Part shown: positions 6,683 to 14,600 of the stretch, piece after piece
Numbering within the stretch: position 1 is the first letter of the stretch
Layout of the letters: each line of letters starts with the position of its first letter
Source: a virus
Virus record (IMG/VR): IMGVR_UViG_3300006916_005240
Location: 1-23,503 of that record
Length of the DNA stretch: 23,503 nucleotides
Strand: one strand, 5' to 3'
Notes under the pieces: model-generated
What the model was told of the DNA's origin: nothing
Seen by the model: the letters and a program-made list of their open reading frames with translations, nothing else
Database searches by the model: none
Translations under genes and position numbers: made by a program

Positions 6683-6872
6683 TAAAATTCCTGCGCAACA
6701 AGTAATCGATGGTAAAAAGGCAGAGCCTGAGATCACAGATTATGATGATTACCTTGCAGATTATTTAACTACTAAGGAACAAAGACGCAAAAAAGTAACT
6801 AAGCTAAGTAAAACTAGGCAACGAAAGAAGGACAATCGTTATGCCAAAGAAGAAAGACTATACGGAGAGTAA
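6663..6872 (+). CDS. Small charged hypothetical protein, 69 aa
   Basis: ATG 6663 lies after GAGGAG and inside the end of the previous gene (20 nt overlap); its own end overlaps the primase-helicase start by 32 nt. It has an acidic middle (EITDYDDYLADY) and a very basic tail (QRRKKVTKLSKTRQRKK). The split charge suggests a nucleic-acid- or protein-binding adaptor coupled to the helicase gene. No family is recognised. Confidence 0.65.
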   Translation: MRNPMYNKIPAQQVIDGKKAEPEITDYDDYLADYLTTKEQRRKKVTKLSKTRQRKKDNRYAKEERLYGE

Positions 6873-8505
6873 AGAGATTGGTAAAACAAAATGCCCTACT
6901 TGTCCTTCATCAGATGGCTTTGCTATCTATGATGATGGTCATGGCTATTGTTTTGTATGTAATCACTATGAACGTAATGTAGAAGAAAAGGAAGAGGATA
7001 TGCCTCTAGACACGGTTATTAAATCTGTATGGTGTCCTGAAGTATTTAAACAAAATACTGGAGACGCTCGTGGATGTCAAGAAAGACGAATTACAAAGAC
7101 CATTGCAGAACATTACGGTGTACGAGTTGACTATGATGCTAACCGTAATATCACTGCTTATCATTATCCATATTATAAAGACAACGAGCTAGTCGCTTAT
7201 AAGACTCGCAAGTTGCCTAAACAATTTAACACTATAGGAGACTTTAAAGATGTCTGGCCTTTTGGTTGTCAAAGCTTTGGAATGGGAGGCAAACGCCTTG
7301 TCATCACCGAAGGTGAATTCGATGCGATGTCCGTTGCACAAGCCTCGCTCGACCACTATAACAAAATCTATCCTGTCATTTCTGTTGCGTCAGCAAGCAA
7401 CCTCAAGAGTTTGTTGCATGCAAGGGAATGGATCCGTTCATTCGAAGAAGTCGTACTGTTCTTTGATAATGACGTAGCGGGTAAGAAAGCAGTTAAAGAA
7501 GCTGCTAATATTATTGGTATCGATAAAGTAAAAGTTGTAAGCACTACCGCTAAAGATCCCTGTGAACTTTACCTTGCTGCGTCGGCAGCTGGTGTCATGA
7601 GAGCTATCTGGGATGCACAGCCATTTAGTCCTGCAGGTATCGTAGTAGGTCATGAACCTGTATGGGAGCAGTACCTTGCTAGACGCTCTACTGAGTCTGT
7701 TGCTTATCCTGCTTGCCTGAAAGGCATTAACGATAAAATTAAAGGTATGCGCTTTGGTGAGATAACGCTGTTCACTAGTGGTACTGGTAGCGGTAAATCT
7801 ACAGTCATAAAAGAGATTGTACTAGATCTTCTCGATAAAACTGAAGACAAAATTGGTATGATTTCTCTTGAAGAAAGTGTAGGTGACACTGCTGAAAAGT
7901 TTATTCAGATGAAGCTACAACGTAACCTACAAGAGTACGATGTGTCTCTTGAAGAACAGGAGGAAGCATCTCGTGCAGTATTCGGAAACGAAAGGCTGGT
8001 ATTACTTGATCATCAAGGGTCTGTTGGTGATGAGTCTCTCATTGATAAGATTGAGTATATGGCTCTTATGGGTTGCAAGTACCTTATCCTTGACCACATT
8101 ACAATCGCTGTATCTGAGGGAGCTGAAGGATACACTGGTAACGAAGCTATTGATAAGGTCATGTCAGATCTTCTCAAGCTCACTAAGAAGCATAACATAT
8201 GGCTTGGAGTTATCAGTCATCTACGTAAGGTTCAAGGTGGAGGTTCTACCTTCGAACAAGGTAAGCTACCTAGTATGGATGACATTAAAGGTTCTGGTTC
8301 AATCAAACAGATTTCATTTGATATCATCGGATTCGCTAGGGATATGGCTAATGAAGATGAAGAAACAAGAAACACAATTAATTTCATTGTGCTTAAATCT
8401 AGGTTTGCAGGTAAGACTGGACCAGCCGGACACGCTAAGTATAACCATGAAACAACACGGTTGACTTATCATGACCCCCAAGGAATTGATTTCGAGGTAC
8501 TATAA
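6841..8505 (+). CDS. Primase-helicase (T7 gp4-like)
   Basis: A 554-residue bifunctional replication protein. The N-terminal zinc-binding primase module has CPTC (18-21) and CFVC (37-40). The Toprim core has ITEGEFD (Glu157) and LFFDNDVAG (Asp209, Asp211). The RecA-like hexameric helicase domain has Walker A GTGSGKST (314-321), SLEES (342-346), Walker B YLILDH (414-419), GVISHL (457-461) and an arginine-finger region LKSRFAGKTG. It would unwind DNA and make primers for the family A polymerase. The length matches T7 gp4A (566 aa). An internal start at residue 54 has its own good ribosome binding site (see separate entry). The stop overlaps the next start (TAATG). Confidence 0.95.
   Translation: MPKKKDYTESKEIGKTKCPTCPSSDGFAIYDDGHGYCFVCNHYERNVEEKEEDMPLDTVIKSVWCPEVFKQNTGDARGCQERRITKTIAEHYGVRVDYDANRNITAYHYPYYKDNELVAYKTRKLPKQFNTIGDFKDVWPFGCQSFGMGGKRLVITEGEFDAMSVAQASLDHYNKIYPVISVASASNLKSLLHAREWIRSFEEVVLFFDNDVAGKKAVKEAANIIGIDKVKVVSTTAKDPCELYLAASAAGVMRAIWDAQPFSPAGIVVGHEPVWEQYLARRSTESVAYPACLKGINDKIKGMRFGEITLFTSGTGSGKSTVIKEIVLDLLDKTEDKIGMISLEESVGDTAEKFIQMKLQRNLQEYDVSLEEQEEASRAVFGNERLVLLDHQGSVGDESLIDKIEYMALMGCKYLILDHITIAVSEGAEGYTGNEAIDKVMSDLLKLTKKHNIWLGVISHLRKVQGGGSTFEQGKLPSMDDIKGSGSIKQISFDIIGFARDMANEDEETRNTINFIVLKSRFAGKTGPAGHAKYNHETTRLTYHDPQGIDFEVL
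6987..7002 (+). promoter_or_regulatory. Internal ribosome binding site and start in the primase-helicase gene
   Basis: AAAGGA (6987-6992), identical to the site used by many genes here, is followed after 7 nt by in-frame ATG 7000, codon 54 (MPLDTV). Starting there would give a 501-residue helicase without the zinc-binding primase module. T7 makes just such a short form (gp4B) from an internal start in gene 4. The site is visible; its use is inferred. Confidence 0.55.
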
Positions 8506-8621
8506 TGGCAAAGAAAGTTAACAAAGATAAAGTTTATTTTGAACTTAAACCCCGTAAACGAATAACCTTTACGGGAAAGAAATATTCAACGCGTAAGAAA
8601 TACCGAGGACAAGGTCGATAG
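8505..8621 (+). CDS. Very small basic protein, 38 aa
   Basis: The ATG at 8505 overlaps the helicase stop by one base, with GAGG upstream. The frame encodes a 38-residue protein, MAKKVNKDKVYFELK to its end at RGQGR, with about 15 Lys/Arg. It is too short for routine gene finding. Tight packing, the coupled start and the 9 nt gap to the next gene argue that it is real. The charge suggests nucleic-acid binding; no family is recognised. Confidence 0.65.
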   Translation: MAKKVNKDKVYFELKPRKRITFTGKKYSTRKKYRGQGR

Positions 8622-8630
8622 GAGGCTTAT

Positions 8631-9065
8631 ATGTCGGTAAAACAAGAACGCTATGATACTATGTATATGGATATTGCAGAGCGTGTATCTGAAATGTCAT
8701 ATGACACAGACACTAAAGTTGGAGCTATAATTGTCAAAGACGGAAATATTATTTCAATGGGCTGGAATGGAACTCCTTCGGGCTTCCCTAATGATTGTAA
8801 ACACCCTGGTACTGGGGCTACTCTACCTTATGTTATTCATGCTGAAGCTAATGCTATCGCTAAGCTGGCTCGTACTGGAGGCAACGGATTGGATTCCACA
8901 CTCTACTGTACGCTCGCGCCTTGTATGGAATGTACTAAACTTATCTTGCAATCTGGGATCAGCGAAGTTGTGGTTACACAAGCAGATGAACGATATATGG
9001 ATAGCTACAAGATCCTTAAAGAGAAAGGTATGGTAAGGCTATGCAAGTCTACTTCCAAAGCTTAG
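8631..9065 (+). CDS. dCMP deaminase (cytidine/deoxycytidylate deaminase family)
   Basis: A 144-residue zinc deaminase. HAE (70-72) holds the zinc histidine and catalytic glutamate, PCMEC (97-101) gives the two zinc cysteines, and GWNG (44-47) is the usual dCMP deaminase substrate-loop motif. It converts dCMP to dUMP, the precursor for dTMP. A strong AGGAGG-type site precedes ATG 8631. It probably works with the deoxyribosyltransferase and nucleotides released by the exonuclease. No thymidylate synthase is visible in the window. Confidence 0.93.
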   Translation: MSVKQERYDTMYMDIAERVSEMSYDTDTKVGAIIVKDGNIISMGWNGTPSGFPNDCKHPGTGATLPYVIHAEANAIAKLARTGGNGLDSTLYCTLAPCMECTKLILQSGISEVVVTQADERYMDSYKILKEKGMVRLCKSTSKA

Positions 9066-9301
9066 AACATGATCCTAATCATGTTGCCTGGGTTCAATGT
9101 GAACCAGAAGACTTGGATGATGTTAAAGCAATCTTCCCTGTCGAAAAGTATGAGATTTTAGTCGGACTTAAGCCAACTTATGATCCGCTAACTTGTGATA
9201 CTCAAACCTTATACAACCCACCTAGCCCAATCTGGGGCGTAGATGTCAGGAAAAGAGACAATGCAGGACATAAAGACTTATCTCTTGGAGAGAATTCGTA
9301 G
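9041..9301 (+). CDS. Hypothetical protein, 86 aa
   Basis: ATG 9041 sits inside the end of the deaminase gene (25 nt overlap), with GAGAAAGG 12 nt and AAGG 2 nt upstream, so the start is uncertain. The end overlaps the RNA polymerase start by 59 nt. The sequence is acidic early (CEPEDLDDVKAIFP) and proline rich later (NPPSPIWG). No family is recognised. It fills the only gap between deaminase and RNA polymerase. Confidence 0.6.
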   Translation: MQVYFQSLEHDPNHVAWVQCEPEDLDDVKAIFPVEKYEILVGLKPTYDPLTCDTQTLYNPPSPIWGVDVRKRDNAGHKDLSLGENS

Positions 9302-11378
9302 CGAAGATATCGGAGTTAAACCACGGCGTAACCTTCAGCTTATGCGTATGATCGATACGGATGGCGTAGATATGCTTGACTTCCTTATTGAAGATATGAT
9401 TATCTTTGCTCGCAAGTATATTCAGCGTTGCTTTAAACGAAGTAAGGTTGAAGGAGAAACGCCTATTACTCAAGCATCAATGGCTATCGGTAAGTATATT
9501 GTTGAGTCATGGGATCCCACTAATGTAAACTTTAGAGATCATATTCGAGTAGGTGATCTTGTAATTGAAGGCTTTGTAATGTGTGAATACCTCACTATCA
9601 GTGTAGGACATATTAAAAGCCGTAAGCCAGTGACAATCCACGCAACAAAGAAATGGGGCGAGATGGAGATTGTTGCTGGCAAAACTGCTTGTATATCTGA
9701 AGACGCTATCCCGCCTATCACTAGTCTATTTCAAGATAATGGGCGCAGTGTAATTAAGACTTGGGATAAGTCTAAAGAAATGCTGTTTACAAAATACTTA
9801 AATAAGCCATTTGTAAAGGCTATCGACAAACTACAGTCCACTCGCTATCGGGTTAATGAAGGTGTTCACAAGGCTATCCTAGATAACTGGGACCACTTCA
9901 TTGGTAGCGAAGTATTTAAAGGAGACAACGATAAAGAGAACGATAAGCTCTATCAGCGTCAAGCCTCTAAGAACAGGGAGGTAAAAGAGATAATGGCTAC
10001 CGCAGCTAAATGGCTGCACAAGGAGTTTTATTTCTATATTGATGCAGACTATCGTGGTAGGCTTTATTATAGTGAGCCATTCTTTAACTTCCAAGGTTCA
10101 GATATGGCCCGTGGTCAACTGTTGTTTGCAGAAGGTCGTTTGTTCGATCAACAAGCAAGCTTCTGGTTGGCTGTGCATACGGCTTGTTGCTATAATCAGT
10201 CGTATACTATTGACGAGATCCCTGAATGGGTGACTGCTGATTATCGTAGCATACTTGAGTCAGAAGGTCTTGATACTATCTCTGTAGATAAAATGACGCT
10301 TGAAGACAGAGCAATGTGGACTCAGCAGAACATTGATACTATCGTTGAAGCAGGTGAGATGGGTTTCTTCTTTGCAGAAGCTGAGAAAGAAATCTCTTTT
10401 CTTGCTTGCTGTATTGAGTGGTACAACTATTCTACTGCGGAAGGCGACTTCTATACTCACCTACCTATCCCTATTGATGGTGCTAATAATGGTTGGCAAC
10501 ATCTAGGTGCTATGTCTAAGGACGAAAAGACAGGTGAGTTAGTAGGGCTTGTGCCTGTGAATATTCAGAATGACTTCTATGTTCAAATCGCCAAGCGTCT
10601 TACTGAGCGTATGCCAGAATGGTTTGAAGAGCGCAATATACCTATGAAGCATATTCGAAAAGGTATTGCTAAGCGTGCTGCTATGACTCGTGCGTATAGC
10701 TGTGGACAAAAGAAGATGTCGGAGTCAATGTTCTCTGATTGCTATCAGTATGGATACACTGATGAGTATAACATTTCTGAGTACGATTGTATTGATCTCA
10801 GCGGTCAAATCATTAAGGCGATTGAAGAGGTCTGTCCAGGGCCACTCACTACTATGAAGTATCTTCAGAGACTTGCAGATCAAGAGATCAATAATTGGAT
10901 GGGTATGTATGGTACTGATCGAGGGCAAGGTATCGAGTGGATTACTCCATCAGGCTTTCCTGTTATCTATGAGTGTTATCGTACTCGTCCTGCTAAAGTA
11001 GATTGTTACGGCTTCAATACCCCTCATGGCGAGATACGCTTTAAGCATGTCATCAGAGAAAAGACAGACATTCCTGATCGGCGTGGATTTATGTGTGGTA
11101 TCAGCCCTAACTTTGTTCATAGCATGGATGCATCTCACATGGCTCTTGTAATTGCTAATTGGGATGATGACTTTGGTGCTGTGCATGATTCATTCAGTAG
11201 TTATGCTACTCGTACTGAAGACCTTATGACAATTACTCGTGAGAAGTTTGTTGAGATGTACGACAAAGAAAACTTTTACGGAACAATTGAGTTTGGTAAA
11301 GGCTTTAATGGAAAACAACCAACAATAGGTAGTCTCGATATTACAGGAGTAAACAAGTCTAACTATTTCTTCTGCTAA
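9243..11378 (+). CDS. T7-type single-subunit RNA polymerase, 711 aa
   Basis: All catalytic motifs of the T7 family are present: DADYRGRLYY (267-276, T/DxxGR element), motif A PIDGANNGWQH with Asp412, motif B IAKRAAMTRAYS with Lys477 and Tyr485, and motif C PNFVHSMDASH then AVHDSF with Asp649. A specificity-loop-sized region precedes motif C. The C-terminus YFFC is aromatic like T7's FAFA. The N-terminal part is about 150 residues shorter than in T7 RNA polymerase (883 aa), so promoter recognition or melting may differ; total size resembles the two subunits of N4 RNAPII joined. Ser486 replaces the T7 Gly640. Start 9243 is the longest; ATG 9261 is a good alternative with AGGA upstream. It is the last gene before the terminator and likely transcribes middle or late genes. 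Confidence 0.95.
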   Translation: MSGKETMQDIKTYLLERIRSEDIGVKPRRNLQLMRMIDTDGVDMLDFLIEDMIIFARKYIQRCFKRSKVEGETPITQASMAIGKYIVESWDPTNVNFRDHIRVGDLVIEGFVMCEYLTISVGHIKSRKPVTIHATKKWGEMEIVAGKTACISEDAIPPITSLFQDNGRSVIKTWDKSKEMLFTKYLNKPFVKAIDKLQSTRYRVNEGVHKAILDNWDHFIGSEVFKGDNDKENDKLYQRQASKNREVKEIMATAAKWLHKEFYFYIDADYRGRLYYSEPFFNFQGSDMARGQLLFAEGRLFDQQASFWLAVHTACCYNQSYTIDEIPEWVTADYRSILESEGLDTISVDKMTLEDRAMWTQQNIDTIVEAGEMGFFFAEAEKEISFLACCIEWYNYSTAEGDFYTHLPIPIDGANNGWQHLGAMSKDEKTGELVGLVPVNIQNDFYVQIAKRLTERMPEWFEERNIPMKHIRKGIAKRAAMTRAYSCGQKKMSESMFSDCYQYGYTDEYNISEYDCIDLSGQIIKAIEEVCPGPLTTMKYLQRLADQEINNWMGMYGTDRGQGIEWITPSGFPVIYECYRTRPAKVDCYGFNTPHGEIRFKHVIREKTDIPDRRGFMCGISPNFVHSMDASHMALVIANWDDDFGAVHDSFSSYATRTEDLMTITREKFVEMYDKENFYGTIEFGKGFNGKQPTIGSLDITGVNKSNYFFC

Positions 11379-11387
11379 AATAAAATA

Positions 11388-11424
11388 ACCCCACAAGGTT
11401 TCCTAATAGGATTCCCTGTGGGGT
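11388..11424. terminator. Bidirectional hairpin terminator between convergent blocks
   Basis: An inverted repeat with two 17 nt arms and a 3 nt loop: ACCCCACAAGG at the left pairs with CCCTGTGGGGT at the right, and an apical TCCT-AAT-AGGA stem sits on top, with three mismatches overall. A T-rich run follows on the plus strand (11425-11437), and an A-rich run precedes (11377-11387) that becomes the T-run for leftward transcripts. It therefore can stop both the replication block and the late block. The stop codon of the last leftward gene lies in the T-run. Confidence 0.9.
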
Positions 11425-11428
11425 ATTT

Positions 11429-11683
11429 TTATTTTTTAAGCAAGATATCAATCTGCTCTTTAGCTTGAGCGCGAAGCCTTCCAGCTTCTGCTTTTGCTTT
11501 GCCTTCTGGATGACCCATGCTAATAAAACCTTTTATGTTTTTATTATACATACGATTGAGCATTACCTCATTAATCTGAGGTGTATACGCAACTTGTGGA
11601 TCTAGGTTAAATTGTTTAACAAATTCCATGTCATCAATATCAACTCCCTGGAGAGCAAGTCGGTTATAGTTTTTCTTTTCCAT
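11429..11683 (-). CDS. Small late protein, 84 aa
   Basis: The last gene of the leftward block, 10 nt after the 1265-aa gene, with AGGAG before its ATG. It is a basic, helical, cysteine-free protein. The C-terminal third (GKAKAEAGRLRAQAKEQI) is Ala/Lys/Arg rich. No family is recognised. Its place in the late operon suggests a virion or assembly protein. Its stop codon falls inside the T-run of the terminator. Confidence 0.75.
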   Translation of the reverse strand: MEKKNYNRLALQGVDIDDMEFVKQFNLDPQVAYTPQINEVMLNRMYNKNIKGFISMGHPEGKAKAEAGRLRAQAKEQIDILLKK

Positions 11684-11693
11684 ATCTTACTCC

Positions 11694-14600
11694 TTAGTTT
11701 AATTGATATGCAATCTTAGCTAGTTGACTTTCAATACTATCATATCCAAAAGAATCCTGAGTTAAGCTGGCCATTCTTTCTTTATCTAATAGCACTGCGT
11801 TTTCATTTACTTTATAAAAGAATATAAGAAAATTAATTAACGCTTTAATTTCTTTACCAGTTAGCATTGCACCGTCTGCATCCCAATTCTTAAGAAGATT
11901 ACTTAATCTTTGGATTGCTTCCGCTTTTTTAGGATGACGACCTGGCTTTCTAAATATAGTAAACAATTGAGCAAGCTCAGGCGATACTTCTTCACGCTCG
12001 GCGTTAAAAAGTTTAGTATTAATATCTTTTAATGTTGCATGTAATGCTCTAAACTTAGGGTTATTATCGCTAACCATAAATCGTTCATCATCTGCCAGCC
12101 TTGCTTCAAAGTTAGCTTTGGCTTCTAGCAAAGGAATAATTGCAGATTTAATTGGACTATATCCTTTTTCAGTAGGTCCAATTAATTCTTTAAAAATTCT
12201 ATTATAAGCCGAATGATACTCGCCTACAGATCTTGCATCAGTAATAAGCGAATCATGGATATCTACAAAGAATAACGGATTCTTACGGTTCTTATTAACA
12301 TAGTTAATTGTCTTAGCCATTACTGCACCATCAATTGACTGAATAAACAATACAGGTAATTGATTAATTGTTTCTTGTCCAAATGCAGATGGTTGACCCT
12401 TAACTAGTTTACCAATTTCCATATCATAAATAAGAGGAATCTTTGAAGTCCTTTTAGTTCCTGATGGTTGAGTTGCTTTAACTGGACGCTCCATCACTGT
12501 GCCATCGCCTAACGGCACTTGAACTACTTCACCTGTTTCGTATACTTCTCGAGATCCATAAAAAGACTTTTTACCTGTTGGAGTAATAAAATAAGGTGTT
12601 TCACCCATTGCAGCAAATATTCTTGCTTGATCTTTAAAGTGTGATTGATAATCAAGAACAAGAACTTGTTGAAGAGTTGCAGCTAAGACTAGGTTTAAAT
12701 CTGAAATTGCATCTCTGTCAGTATAAGTAGGAATATCTACTTTAATACTTTCAATTGCTTCTGAAAAACGAGAACCAAATGTAGGATGACCTAATAGTGC
12801 CATAACTGTTTCATGTTGAAATCCAATATATGAACCATAAGAGGTCTCCATAAGTGGCGCACGACTAACTGCTTTAGCAAAATCTTTTGCGTTATCAGGA
12901 TCTTGCATAAACGAAGTAAACAATCCTTCGTAAGCTGACTTCTTATCTGCATTTTTAAATATAGAATTAATAGAGGGAATTAAGTGAGTCATATAGTAAT
13001 CACGAATATCGCCTTCATTAATAATATTTGTTTCATCTTCATAGATAAGCCCAACTCGTTTAACCATGTTTTCAATTCCGTAAAGCAAACCATAAATAGC
13101 CATACCACTTTGTTTACCATCGTGTTTAGCTGTTGCTTTTGCCTGGAAAATATAATCATTCTTACGAGTCTTTTGAACAGGTGCAAAGAAAGTTTCTTGT
13201 TCAGCCATAATATCTTTTTCGAGTATTTGGATCTGATCTAGATCTTGCATTTCTTGTGCATCTTGCATCATTGCTTGTAACTGCTGCATACGTACACTAG
13301 TTAATTGACCCTCTGCGGTCAGAGGTACAATAGGAATTAACTCAAGCTCCGCTTTATTTGGATTGATTGTATCTGCGTAATTAGCAAGGTCAATGTACGC
13401 TTGTGACTTAAGACCCCAATCATCTTTATCTGAATAAAGCTTTTGTAAGTCAGCTGGTAACGCCTCAAACAATTCTCTAAATTTAATAGGATCTAGCGTT
13501 TGGGAAAGCTTTCGAATAAGTTTACCTTTAGCAACTAACTCTGAAAACCTTTTACTTTCAGGATTAAAGATTACTTCTTCAGCTAACTTTAGAGTAGCAT
13601 TAAAACCCATGTCTTCTGCACGAGTTGTATTAGGATTTACCGATTGAAAGTCTTCTTTGTTAAGCAACGCTCGTCCAATAATATATTTAAAGTTACGCAT
13701 AATTTCTGCGTCTGGTTGACGAGAATCAATAAAGATTGGATTAGCACTGATAAGCATGTTTCGAACAGCCTTACTGTTCTGAGGATCAAATGCAGAGTTC
13801 CTAAAATGAAAACGGTTATTTGCTGACGCATAAAAACGTTTCATATAAAAAGACCTATCTTTAAACTGGTCTGCTACCATAAGGTTTTTAATACGAAGTC
13901 TTGCTTGCATTGCAATAATTAAATCAGCTTGTTGTGCGGCATCTGCTTCAGTAACACCTTCACGCATAATTGCAGAACGATAATATTTATCCCAATCATT
14001 TTCAGAAATGCCTAACAGAGTAGCGGTTGGGTGTGTCGAACAAAACTTAGTTGGATGCTGATCAATAAAAGCTCTTCGACTAAGAACTACCCTTCTATTT
14101 TTAATATTGTATCTAATGTTAGCATGAACAATATTAGACAAGGTATTTAAACCATTGTCGTTAACTCGCATTGCTGTGCGCCCCATATGATTAAGCGCAT
14201 CGAGTTCTTCGTTACTATCTGATCGTTTGCTTTTAACAGATACATTGCCTGTTTGTTTAAATCCTCTATCTCGCTCTAAACCAAAACCAACGCCATTAGT
14301 TAATGGTGTTAAAGACGGTAAGATAGATCTTTCTGGAAACACATCGTCTAGGACTTCTCGTACACCGTCAAAAAAGGAAATTGCATCCTCTGTAAAGTCA
14401 TAGAAGGTATTCCCTTCGTGTGTAACTTCTTTAATAAACCCTAATTGATTCATTGCCATATAAGACAATCCATCTAAAGCCTCTAAAGATTTTGCATCTG
14501 CACGATCACCTTCACCACCAAATAAAACAGTTGCTGCTCCAACTTGTCCTTGATTTTGTAAAGCACGATTAAGAATACCTTTTCCAAAACGAGACCGTTC

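Noticed and set aside
7940-8464. 174-codon open frame inside the helicase gene, same strand
   Set aside because: It overlaps the conserved helicase motifs in another frame, has no family features and no good ribosome binding site; a composition shadow.
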